Shown here piece after piece: positions 1-11,800 of a stretch of 64,000 nucleotides of DNA (within the stretch, counting starts at the first letter, position 1; each line of letters opens with the position of its first letter). The notes beneath the pieces were generated by a model. It was not told the origin of the DNA, searched no databases, and saw only the letters and a list, made by a program, of their open reading frames with translations. Made by a program: the position numbers and the translations under genes. The DNA comes from Daucus carota subsp. sativus (Eukaryota > Streptophyta > Magnoliopsida > Apiales > Apiaceae), in the NCBI RefSeq assembly GCF_001625215.2, contig NC_030383.2, forward strand, positions 7,700,779 to 7,764,778, read 5' to 3'.

Positions 1-409
1 CATATTCACCATCACGAGCACCATGATCACTCCCAGAGCCAGACCCATATCCACCACCATAAGCTCCTCCAGAACCACTTCCAGAACCGTATCCACCACC
101 ATGAGCACCACCCCCTCCAGTTCCATACCCATATCCGGAGCCTGAACCAGAACCGGACCCAGAACCATATCCAAAACCCTTTCCAAATCCATGTGGAGAC
201 CTACCAGAACCCGAACCCGAACCCCATCCGCTATTTGGTGTTGAACCCCAGCCCCAGTTGTATTCCCAGTTAGGACCATGTCCTGATCCACTCCCACTCT
301 TCTCCGGTGCCCCCATCTTCCGTCCTCCACCACCACTAGACGCCGACGAACTCATAACAAAGAAGCTCAGCACTACGAGACTAGTGATACAAAATATCTC
401 GTGTTTCAT
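1..409 (-). CDS. Secreted glycine-rich protein, 5' part only
   Basis: The reading frame opens with ATG at 409 and runs off the left edge of the window, so about 136 codons are visible and the C-terminus is missing. Residues 1-24 form a signal peptide: a short charged start (MKHE), a hydrophobic core (ITSLVVLSFFVM) and a small-residue end (SSSAS). After that the protein is dominated by Gly, Ser and Tyr in GSGSG, GYGYG and GGGY runs, with a Trp-rich patch (NWEYNWGWG) near residues 45-53. This is the composition of plant cell-wall or apoplastic glycine-rich proteins, which are thought to act as structural or wall-associated proteins. A TATA box lies 66 bp upstream. No domain beyond the signal peptide and low-complexity region is visible, so no specific function is claimed. 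Confidence 0.85.
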   Translation of the reverse strand, partial: MKHEIFCITSLVVLSFFVMSSSASSGGGGRKMGAPEKSGSGSGHGPNWEYNWGWGSTPNSGWGSGSGSGRSPHGFGKGFGYGSGSGSGSGSGYGYGTGGGGAHGGGYGSGSGSGGAYGGGYGSGSGSDHGARDGEY

Positions 410-474
410 TTTTCTCTCTGTGTGAGAATGCAATATGCAATGAAGGAGCTAGTTAGGCTAAATGCAAGTGCGCG

Positions 475-482
475 TATATATA
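475..482 (-). promoter_or_regulatory. TATA box of the glycine-rich protein gene
   Basis: Minus-strand TATATATA, preceded by C and followed by CGCGC, lies 66 bp upstream of the ATG at 409. This is the expected position for a short plant 5' UTR. Confidence 0.6.
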
Positions 483-809
483 GAGGAGGATGAGTGGGTA
501 GGATAAACAAGTGTGTGACATATATGTGCACTAACTTGGTCCGGGACACTTGTCTGGTGAGTGATGAGATAGAGTAGTACTCGAGCACCATTTTCCCACC
601 ATCGCATTGCCCAGGCTACTTGCTGCATCTTTTTTTATTCAATCATGCAGTTTCGGATTAGTTTCATATCTATATCTTTTTATGTCTATATCTTTTTACT
701 CATACAAGTAATATTTCATACATAATGATAATGTGTTGATCACCATTTCAGGATGGACTATGGAGAGTTGTAAATAAATGGTTTTGCCTTGGTTTTTCTT
801 TATGTAATA

Positions 810-1187
810 CTAGCTTTTAACCCGTGCGAAGCACGGGCGGGTATATAATTCGTAATTTATTATTTATAATTTAAATTTTAATATTATTTTATTAGTATAT
901 GAAGGATCTTGTTTAAAAAAAAGATATTCAAAATTGTATAACTTTATTTTTAACATCACTATAATTTTTTCTGAAATATTATATGATGATATATTATGAT
1001 GAGTGTTTTTAGTATATGAAACTGTCTAACAGTGTAAGAGTTATAGAGCTGCACGCCTGCACATGTTATAGAATTCTAGTTTCAGAGGGTGAGTACAAAT
1101 AAAAAAACATAACTAAGACATGACCATACCAAAATTTTGTACGACTACAAATTATACCCATGTTGGCTTATTATAGTATAGTATAGA
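810..1187 (-). mobile_element. Small non-autonomous Helitron with both ends visible
   Basis: Read on the minus strand, the element starts with TC (TCTATACTATACTATAA) at 1187. It ends with a GC-rich hairpin (CCCGTGC-TTC-GCACGGG), a 7-nt spacer and CTAG at 813-810. The flanks are A on the 5' side and T on the 3' side, the A^T target site of Helitrons. The 378-bp interior is AT-rich with no open frame, so movement would need a helicase supplied from elsewhere. The hairpin has a perfect 7-bp stem, which suggests limited decay of the 3' end. Confidence 0.8.
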
Positions 1188-2051
1188 TTGTCCCATCCTC
1201 AATATATTACTATATTAGGTATAATAAACATTATTCGTTGCGAGACACTTGAGATGACTTAAAACCCATGCAAACAGGCTCCTTCTCCTAGTCACACCTT
1301 AAAGCTAGAGTTTAAAATTATTTTTTATGTTCTTATGTAGTAAGTGGGAATTCTTTTTATTATTATAAAATTTAACTTTAAATTATGAATTATTCATATT
1401 TTATTTCATTTTTCTTATTATATTTTTAATAGTGAATAAATTATTAACAAGTCAGAATTATTTAAATATATTTTAATCTTCCAACTTATCATATTAAGTT
1501 ATAAATTAAACTAAGCCTGGTTCCGAGTCATTACAGCTTCTTTTGTTTGATCAATTTAATGTTGGATTCCTTAATAAATCTTGTGTATTTATCTCGTAAA
1601 TTTTATATATCTTAAAAATAGAATTTGATGTGGATGGTGTTAAAGTTTAAGCAGACATAAAAAATAATTCATCACACAGATGAAAAAAAAGAAATCACTA
1701 AACAACGAAATCTGATGCCTCCATTAGTGAAAATGTATGAGGTGGGATATGTATCATAATGAAAAAATCCTAGCATAAGATCAAATATAATTAATAGAAA
1801 TTTCAATATTAATATATTGTGATTGGAAAAATAAACTATCGTATGTGAGATGCTCTATAAGCATGAACAGCGCCACACGGCCCACACCCACTCTGAGTCT
1901 GACAAAGATTAGTCAAAGTGTAGTCGGCACAGTAGTTGGGCCCGGACTTATTTCCACTGACTGGCGACTTGTACTTATTCTTGATTCTGACACGGCCCAA
2001 CCCAACCCACTTGTAAGTTGTAACTCTACCTTCGTTCTGATCGGTAATTTA

Positions 2052-2269
2052 CGCTCCCTCGCCCTCATTTTTACTTTTTCACAGCTTTTCAACATGACCC
2101 ATTTAAAGTATAATTTCATAATATATTTTTAAATTTTTTTTACTCTGAATAAAAATTTGATATATAAATCTTTATTAAAAAAATAAAAAAATATATGAAA
2201 TTATACTTTATGAGAGCCTCAAAATACGTGCAAATAGTGAACGTAAACAAACTATAGGGACGGAGAGAG
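2052..2269. mobile_element. Degenerate Stowaway-like MITE
   Basis: Left end CGCTCCCTCGCCCTCA and right end GGGACGGAGAGAG are imperfect inverted copies of the Stowaway terminus, each bordered by TA. The interior has a long inverted pairing (AAAGTATAATTTCATA near 2105 with its complement near 2195). Total length is about 218 bp and no coding is present. Confidence 0.55.
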
Positions 2270-3639
2270 TAACATAAATATAATTAAATTTGAAATTTTT
2301 TTAATTTTATATTAATAAAAATGATTTAAAACATACGGGGATGCGCTAGGAATAAGTCATTGTTAGATTTCTTAGTTTTGGAAGATATTATTCTTTGTCC
2401 CATTTTGTTGTTTGAGCTCGTAATGAAAGTGTGACTCATTTTCAACCACGGAATTAGTGGACGAGTGTAATTTATGACGGCGCGATTGTAATAATTTCAA
2501 AAAATTGCTATAAATAAAAATTCATTCTTTTTTAACATCAAAAAAGAAAGAAGCGGCTCCAAAAAAGAAAAGAAAAAGAGAAGCGGCTCAAATACAATGG
2601 GACGGAGAAAATGTAATTTTAAAATATTATTGAACTTGTCTTTATGTTTCAGGTTTTTCATTAACTTTTTCATACGTATTTTTATTCTTTTACAAATTCA
2701 ATATGAATTCAACGGTCTCATTTTTTATTTTAGGAACAACTTTTTTATATTATTTATATTATTTGACCTTATTTCTCATGATCTGAAACTATCTTTCCAA
2801 ATTTCCCACTCGTATAAACTTCTTTCATCTTAATATCTTCTCACACTCGAAAATCCAATCGGATTACAAATAATTTTAATATCATATTAAACGATCAAAT
2901 TTCTCAAAATCTTGAGTTATTGACCAAGGGCTTATAAGAATTGTAGTATTCTAACATCCGTTATACAAATTTTGTTTGGCATTATATTCTACTTTTTATT
3001 TTGAGAAACAACATTATCATATTTTATGTTTTTGAAAAAAAATTTAATTATATATTTATTAAAAATAGTGTTCGAGGCCATTTAGCTTTATTTTAAAATA
3101 ATAACCTAATACTTAAAGTAAAAATGAATTATAAGTGATAAGTGAATTTGTCTTATAAATATTTAAATATGTGTAGATAATTTTATTTATAATTCAATTG
3201 AGTTTTTGGTAAATTAAATTTATAAATTAAAAAAGAATCATATTATCAGAATACAAGAAACACTATTAATGAACAGATTTTATTAAATATTTTGTAATAA
3301 AAAGTAAATTATTAAAATAAATACCAAAATAAACTAATATTTCTGATTTTCGGCTTGTGACCTTAAAAGTTCAAAATAAACTTTTTTATTTCTTTTACCA
3401 AACGATATACGAAAAACATAATCAGTTTAAAGTGCCAGATCAAACAAACCTTTCATAAGTTTTAGAACAAAAAATAGAAATTTACTTATAAAGCCAAACA
3501 GAAGAAATATATAAATTACAAAATTATTTTTAAATAGATCAAATATTATATTTATTTCTTAAAACTGCATTAGTTTTATATTTTTAAAAATTAAACTTTT
3601 TTACCTTAAAAATAAGACAACCGTTCAATATACGATGGA

Positions 3640-3996
3640 CAACGTCCATTCAAAGATTTGACGTCTATCAAATACTGCAACACCAACAGGAGTGGATGAT
3701 GAATGAAGTGGCTGAGGTTGATGGGGGCAACAGTGCTGGTTCAGTGGCCTGAAGCAATGCCGGACATGCAGCCCTCGAGGACATTGATTAGTCAGTGGCG
3801 CTTCAGCTTCTTGGGCCATTGTTTGGGTCTGTTATTTTGTTTCAATCCCTTTCAGTCTGTTAACTTTAGTTCCTGGCTTGTATTACTGTTTAATTTATTA
3901 GAATTCTGGTTTGTAATATTCTGGATATTGGGCCCGTAGGGGGTTTTGTTTTCAACCCTTTCCTTATTTCAATGAATATTTTGCTTATCAAAAAAA
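3640..3996 (+). mobile_element. Possible LINE 3' end
   Basis: The block is less AT-rich than its surroundings and ends in TCAATGAATATTTTGC, then TTATC and an A-run at 3990-3996, the usual look of a plant L1-type LINE tail. No reverse-transcriptase motif is visible, so at most this is a 5'-truncated copy of about 350 bp. An alternative is a processed transcript tail. Confidence 0.35.
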
Positions 3997-4394
3997 ACTC
4001 CTAGAACAAAATTGTGATGAGCTAAAGAAACATAAACCCACATACAAAAAATCCAAACGGAATGGATAAAAGCCAATGAATGCAAGTGGGCCCCTGACAT
4101 CCAAATAATTGTTTAGCAGGAGTACCAGTTTGGAATTGTGTTGCTAATTTGTTATGTGAATCCAGTCGGAAGTAATTCTTTTATTTCAGAAAAGAAAATC
4201 GGTCTTCTTCCAAGAACCCTGAAAAAAAAAAGGAAACAAGAAGAATATAAGTCGATATATATAATAGATTATATATATTATAATAAAAAATATATCCAAT
4301 AATTAATTATTAATAAAATCACGTGTATATGTATCAAAATATTCACACAATTATGATAACTCATAATTGAGACAATTAAACTCTTAATTAAGGC

Positions 4395-4556
4395 ACAGTT
4401 AATAAAATATTAACGTTCTCAATTAAGACATAATTAACGCCTTCAAATAAGGCACAATTTACGCCCTCAATTATGAGGCACAATAAACGCCCTCAACTAT
4501 GAGGCCAATTAGTAGGCACAATTAACGCCCTCAGCACGATTAACGCCATCCTTCTA
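4395..4556. repeat. Degenerate minisatellite, about 26-bp unit
   Basis: Five to six tandem units share the core GGCACAATTAACGCCCTCAA followed by TTATGA, with substitutions and one shortened unit near 4500. The array overlaps the 3' end of the open frame at 4493-4882. Confidence 0.65.
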
Positions 4557-4882
4557 TACTGATCCCGGAACTGTCGTCGCCGCAACCCTCGGCCACCACC
4601 GCTACGCTGTCTCTCCCGCACACGATCGTGAAGAGGACGATGACCACCTAAAATATATCCGTCGGTAGAAGTAACATACACCAAACCAACAAACCTCGGA
4701 GCCTCAAACGAAGACCTCAAAAAACTCGAATCACAGTAAAGAGACAAACCACCTTGCCGGAAAATATGGTCTCGCCGGAGAATGAAGGAAGGAGCTGGCT
4801 GGAAAATACAGAACTCTGTGTGTATGAATGTGTAGTGGTGGTGGGGAGATGATGATTGGGAATAAAAATGATTATATAACAT
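4493..4882 (-). other. Uncertain minus-strand open frame of 129 codons
   Basis: An ATG at 4882 opens a 129-codon frame that runs into the minisatellite. The first 30 residues are His/Ser/Tyr-rich, and the later part is Arg-rich (RERQRSGGGRGLRRR). TATATAA overlaps the start, so the ATG may lie upstream of the transcription start and the early part may be 5' leader. The GC content (near 4560-4800) is higher than its surroundings, as in an exon. I recognise no domain. It could be the 5' remnant of a broken gene, an unannotated small gene, or chance. Confidence 0.2.
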
Positions 4883-5299
4883 GAGTTTGTCGTTATGGTA
4901 TTTGTAAGCTGCTAGAGAGAAAGAGAGAAGAGACTCAAATGGTATATAGATTTTTGTACTCCAACTTTGATCGAAAGCAAATATAATCAGAAGTAATTGG
5001 TTTATCTGTTCATTTAAAATATATTAAAATTTTATAATACATTGGAAATTTTTAATTAAACCAAAGTATTATCGGAAATTTAATAAAATAATTTTAAAAG
5101 ATCAATTCAAAAATTTTAAATAAATCAAAAAAATTGAGAACATTAACATCGGAGTTGAGTCGACGAATCAGACCATAAACAAACAGACACATGCACCAAT
5201 GCCGCCTAAACTGAACCTCCCTCTTGTCTGAATCAAACTGCCCGTAAATCATTGTCTGAAGATATATCAAGCATTGAACAAACAACAATAAGCAAGAAA

Positions 5300-8200
5300 A
5301 TGGTGCTCTCGTCTCGAATATTAGCTCTTTCCTACCACCCTGCTTCGCCACAACTTTTTATATATAATAATAATATTAATTCTGCCTTGTTGACCTTCAG
5401 ACCAAACCTCAAAACCAACCTCAAATGTCGATCCATGCCGTCCGATTATGATTCTTCTTCTTCTTCTCCGCTTGATTCCGATTCACCTGAAACAAATGTT
5501 TCTGGGTATGCCAATTCTTTTACTCCTCTGCATATGCATCATCACTTACATATTTTACATACAGCTTCTGTTAATTGTTATATATGATTTTTATTTAAGT
5601 TGGTTTTTGTTTATCACTTATTTCTGCTTGTACAGATAATCATAAACATAATTTGAGACAGGGTTTGATTTGTAGTTACCACTTACTTGATCTTTCTGGC
5701 AATCAGAAATTGCTGCCTTGGGCTTAGAGTATGATATGATATCCAACTTCATCAGAGTGCTTAGTAGTGTACTGTGTTTTGCAAGTCGAAAAAAGAAATT
5801 CTCGGATTTATGGCGATTAGTTTTCAAAATCCCTGCTGCTTTATGATCATCTTTCAGTGTTTGGAAAAAAAAAAAATTTGATTCAATTTACATTAGATCT
5901 CGACATGATAAATTCTGATTGTTATTATACAGTTTCTTGAATTGTTATGATAGATTTTTTGTCATTGTGAATCATTCTTCTGGATATAATTTATGTGCCA
6001 CATGCATATTTGACTATTTGTTATCTCCTATTTATCTATATTTTGTACCAAGATAATGGTCCCCAAATTCTTTTAAAATAAATGGTCCCCAAGTAGTTGT
6101 AGCAGTGATAAATCCCTTTGTTCAGTAACCTCTAATTTGAAGTTCATTCATTTTTTAAATTGTAATTTTTTTTTCATTTGATGCTTTCCCGGTGCAGCTT
6201 CTGTATCATTGAAGGACCTGAAACAGTGCAGGATTTTGCCAAAATGGAAATCCAAGAAATTCAAGATAATATCAGGAGCCGTAGGAATAAGATATTTTTG
6301 CATATGGAGGAGGTGAGCTGTTTATAAATTATGATGGTACTGTTTTAAGATGATTCAGGATGGCATAGCTTTTGCACTTCTACTAGCATTTAACATAACA
6401 AGGAGTGCACGTCTGAATTCGACTACTTTAAGGAATAATGCAAGAGTCTCTCCTTATCTATGTATCTATGTATATTATAGTTGCTGATGCCTCTTTTGTA
6501 CAGTACTAACCCTCTGCTTTGGAATTAGCCTAAAAAACTCTTATAATTACAGCTGCTGCCACTCAAACTGCCTTCTTCTGCTGTCGACACCTGGCTTCTG
6601 CACGTGGCCATTTAATGTTCCGTGAGACAGCACATCTGTTTGTTGCTTTACTATTCTACCACTGTAAAAATGCTTTCGTTTTTACAGCAACTACAAAACC
6701 TGCGTTGATCAAAGATTGCCGAGGAAGTTTCAGATTTCAAAATCGCAGCCACTCTCTTTTCAGCTTATGCTGCTGACACGTATCTGCCGGACGTGGTTTC
6801 TGAATGCTTGCTGCCAAGTCCCATACTGCAGTTTCAAAACATATAGGCATGCATACAATCTACTCTAACATGTACTCTTAACAATAACTATTAATTTTTT
6901 TAAACATTAAATCATGAAATCATTTCTCTTTACGCTTCCGGAATGAAGCTGGGAACAAACTTCCTGAAGAAGACATTGCTCCGCCGGCTGCTCTACGTCC
7001 ATGCTTGCTGTCTCCGATTTTAAATTAAATAGCAAACTTTAATCAATATTTTATAACACACGTGCATTTAGACTTTTTGTGCATAAATCACAAAATTTGA
7101 TTTTAGGATAAATCTATGTACTCCTATATGCTTACAAAGATAAAAACAATAAATATTTGTTTTTTCCGTTTTAAGAATTATGTCGTTTGACTTTTTAACA
7201 CGTATTTTTAAAATCTTATTATCTTAAATTATAATCATAATTATATATTTTTATTTAGAAAATTTGAAAACAATAAATTTAACTATATGATCAAAAGACT
7301 TAGAAGTTCGGGTCAAAAAGTTAAACAACTTATGTTTCAAAATAGATAGAGTAATGAATTAATTAAGATTCAATATTATTTAGTGTTTGGTTGGGCTTAT
7401 AACTCGGTTATTTGTATTGTTTGTGTAACAATTTATAATTCAATTTCTCACTCCTGATTCAAATTTTGAGAAATTGAAAATTCTAACAATTTTAATGAGT
7501 TATTTTATTTTTGAAAATTGATTTCATAAATATATAATAAGTACATTTTAAAAGAAAATTTATAATAATTTATTATTATATTAATAATTTTTATATCCAA
7601 ATTTTTTTAACCAATAAATTCTAAACACCAAAAAATTCCAAACACAAGACACAAATACTGATTTAGACAAAAAATATATGCATAAAAAGACAAAATTATT
7701 AATTATCGTCTCCATTTTGAAATATAGATCGTTTAACTTTTTAATACACTTTTAAGTTCTTTATTTTTAAAATTTTGTTTTCTGAAATTATAATATTAAT
7801 TACATTTTTATTGTTATTTTTAAATGAATTTAAATATATGATCAAAGGATTTAGAATTGCGGGTCAAAAGTGGAATCGTTTTATATTTCAAAATAGATGG
7901 AGTAATTAATTAATTAAGATTCAGTATTATCTGGGGTTTGGTTAGACTTATTAGTCATAACGAGCTTATTCGTATCGTTTGTATAACAATTTATAAGTTT
8001 TAACTCAGAATTTGAGAAAGTGCAAAATATAATATTGTTTAATCAGTTAGTTTTATTTTTAAAATTTGATTTTATAAATATATGAAGCTACACTTTAAAA
8101 GATAAAAGATTTATATTTCAAAATATATAGAGAAATTAATTAATTAATATTCAATATTATTTAGTGTTTGGTTCGGTTTTTCAATATTATTTAGTGTTTG

Positions 8201-8839
8201 GTTCGGTTTATAACCTCACCTTCTGGGCTTATTAGTTATAAATAGCTTATTTGTATTGTTTGTGTAACAAGTTATAAGTTAATTTCTCAATTCAAAGTCA
8301 AAATTTGAGAAACTGAAAATTCTAATAGGTCTAATGAGTTATTTTTATTTTTGAAAATTGATTTTATAAATATATAATAATTAAGTTTTAAAAGATAATT
8401 TATAATAATTTATTATTATATTAATATTTTTATATCCAATAAATTCTAAACACCAAAAAATTCCATACACATAATACAAAAATACTGAGTAGGAGCAAAA
8501 ATATATGCATACAAAGATAGTATTATTAATTATTCTCTCCATTTTGAAATATACGTCGTTTGACTTTTTAACAGATTTTTTAAGTCCTTTATTTTTTAGG
8601 AATTTGTTTTTTAAAATTATAATATTAATTACATTTTATATAAAAAAATAAAAAATGAATTTAACTATAAGATCGAAGAACTTAGAAGTGCGGGTAAAAA
8701 ATTTAAACACTTTATATTTCAAAATAGACGGAGTAATTTGTATAACAATTTATAAGTCAATTTCTAGCTTAGAAATCGGAATCCGAGAAGTTAAAAATTC
8801 TAATATTTTCTAATGAGTTATTTTTATTTTTTAAATTTG

Positions 8840-8876
<37 letters not shown>

Positions 8877-11800
8877 GTTACATTTTAAAAGATAATTTAT
8901 AATAATTTATTATCAGATTAATATTTTTTATATTCAATTTTTATAACCAATATATTCTAAATACCAAAAAATTCCCAACACATAAAACACATATACTGAG
9001 TTAGAGAAAAAAATATATGCATACAAAGATAAAAATTATTAATTATCGTCTCCATTTTAAAATATAAGTGGTTTGACTTTTTAATACATTTTAAGTCTTT
9101 TATTTTGAAAATTATGTTTTCTAAAATTATAATATTAATTAAATTTTTATTATTTTTTTAAATGAATTTAACTATATGATCGAAGGACTTAGACGTGCGC
9201 GTAAAAAATTCAAACACTTCTAATTTTTGAAAATGGACGGAGTAATTTGTATAATTGATTATAAGTCAATTTATAGCTTAGAAGTCAGAATATGAGATTT
9301 AAAAATTCTAATATTTTTTAATGAGTTATTTTACTTTTGGAATTTGATTTTATAAATATATGAAATATTATAATATAAACGACTTATATTTCAAAATAGA
9401 TAAGGTAATTAATTAATTAAGATTTTATATTATTTAGTGTTTCATTGTGCTTATGGGCTTATTAATCATAAATAACTTATTTGTATTGGTTAGTGTTTGG
9501 TGGGGCTTATAAATTTATAATACATACAGCTTCTCCGCGAAGCTTTCTTCCTTCATGCTGCAAGGACACAGAAACCACCTGCAATCACAAATACTTTTCA
9601 AAATATTAACAATTCAAATTTGAACCAATCCTTAACACACTCTCATTTAATTTGAAAATTAGGCGTCTTTAACACACTTTTATCAACACACTTTCCTGGG
9701 CTTTGCTGCGATCTAAGCATCCGCGGCTTCCATGAATTAATTCAGTGCTCTTTTGCAGGAGAATGTATTTTCTTCTCCCCGATATCTTCTACTCTTCTAT
9801 ATTTGTGAAATAGTTAGGTGAATCTTAGTTTTTTTGGCATGCTCTCTATGTGTTTGATAGAAGTCCTAACACACTTGAATCTTTTGTATTTGTTTTCAAT
9901 TTTGTTTTAGTTTGTGAGCTGCTCCAACTTGAGGCAAAGTCCTATTTTATATATTTTTATCTCATTCGATTGTTTGATTACCCATATGTGTTTTTCGTGT
10001 TTCCCATTTCGTGTTTTTGCCGATTAATTTTGTTTTATGATCTATGGTGTTTCTTTGTTCGATTGCTACTATTATGTCGTTTGATTGTAATTGTTGTTAT
10101 GACGGCCGATTGTAAATAATGTTATAATTTGCTTTAGTTTAACAATCTTATTTGCAGAGATCCGAGCTTCAACAAGTTGACTAGCCTAATCAAAGATGCA
10201 CCGGAGCCTTTGTACTCAAAATGAATTTTTTGTTTTCCGAAATGGATTTCTTCCCGTCCAATTAAAGGTGGAATATATGAACTTCAAATATATCACTTCT
10301 CCAAATGCTTGCAAACTATGACTTTTGATTGAAGTATTTCACTGTGGTTACCCAGTCATCCTTAATTCGTTTCGAACCTCTTTTATGTTGTCGGAGATTC
10401 TTACGCACGAAGTTATCACTCCATTAATCTCAAATGGTAATTTACTTTCATACATGTTATTCTTTTTATTTGCAGGTTCAATTATGTACATGTTAGTGCA
10501 TATTCTTAGGACTTGAAACCCCTTCTCATATTTGTGGGCTTATATTATGTTTTTGATGTTTGCAGATGCTTCAATACTAGAAACCAGATGTTTCGAAGAT
10601 ACAAGCGAATTTCTAGGAATTAAGATGAAAAGGTTAAAAACTTAGCTCTAAACTACAAGTTGCTTTTAGTTAAAATTTTAACTAAAATAGATTTATATTA
10701 ATTTGAGTTATTTGTTTGTTTATATGATTTATGGATCCAGGTCATTAGTTTTTGACACCAATGATTTGTGTTGATGGTTTGACAACATAGTAATTGACGG
10801 GAAATCATGGGATTTGCTTTCTTTCAAAGGTATTAGCCGTAGTATGATTTACATGTTAATGTGGTTGAGTTTAAGGTGTAGACTCATAATGATCAAATTG
10901 CAACTTTGATCAATGTTAAGAATTATGTGTTGTGCAGAATGTAGGAGTTGTAGGTATGTGCATGAAAATGCAAGATAATGTGCATGAAATAGTTCATATA
11001 TCTCCTATAGCTCAATATAGGAGTTGCCGACAATTTATTTAATAAGTGACGTTATCAAATCTAGAAACTATTATCTTGGTTCATATTGAGTTTATTATAT
11101 GTATTATGAATCACTTTATTTGTCCTAGGCAAGTCTGTGAATAAATGTTATTAATATTAGATAATTTATGTTAATTGATTTGGGATAACAATGTTTTTGC
11201 GATAGCTATGTTTTTGGTTTTTATGTTGGTGACTTTGCTACATTTTTTAGTAGTTTATATGTTGGTGAATAACTGAATATAATGTGTCCACTATATCTTT
11301 TGTGAATTGTTCCCATATGCTGCTCCAATCATTTTTAAATAGTTGTGTAAGTCTTATATTCTTATTGATAAGGATGATTGCTCTTAGATGTAATGTGACA
11401 AAGGTGGACGTATAATTTGCTTATTGATTTGAATTACTATAATGGACAGGACATGATAGGCTACATGTTTGAAATCTGCTGGAGTCTTTATACTGACATA
11501 AACTTCTCCGATTCAGGATCAATATTTTACTGGACTGTTAGGTAAATCTCAAATTCTCATTAGTGAATGATTTTTTTTGCAGATCAAGTTTTATTGGATG
11601 AAAATATTATAAAGAAAATGAAACATAAATGATTGAGAGAATTAGAAGATCGGTGAGCCGGGAACCATCTGTTTAAAGAACATTATATTATAATTGCTTT
11701 CTTATTTATATTATCAAAATTAAGGCATGGTAGACTTATGATAGCTATATATGTTCAGGAGAATGTGTCGGGAAAGAGTGACCATGCTCAAGTAACCATA

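Larger units (their letters stand above)
410..5299. other. Repeat-rich intergenic region between the GRP gene and OR
   Basis: No protein gene is supported here. The listed features are a small Helitron, a Stowaway-like MITE, a LINE-like tail, a minisatellite and one uncertain minus-strand open frame. The stretches 1188-2051, 2276-3639 and 3997-4394 are AT-rich with homopolymer runs, and I see nothing recognisable in them. The 400 bp directly upstream of OR (4900-5299) should hold its promoter, but I see no convincing TATA box there. Confidence 0.6.

Noticed and set aside
4493-4882. Confident call of a new protein gene
   Set aside because: The frame ends in a minisatellite and its start overlaps the TATA box; no domain is recognised. 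Kept only as a low-confidence feature.
5252-5587. OR start at an upstream in-frame codon near 5252
   Set aside because: Similarity to OR begins at MVLSSRIL (5300), and the upstream residues have no family counterpart.
7160-9480. CRISPR-like array
   Set aside because: Units are over 500 bp with inverted repeats and this is plant nuclear DNA; they are MITE composites.
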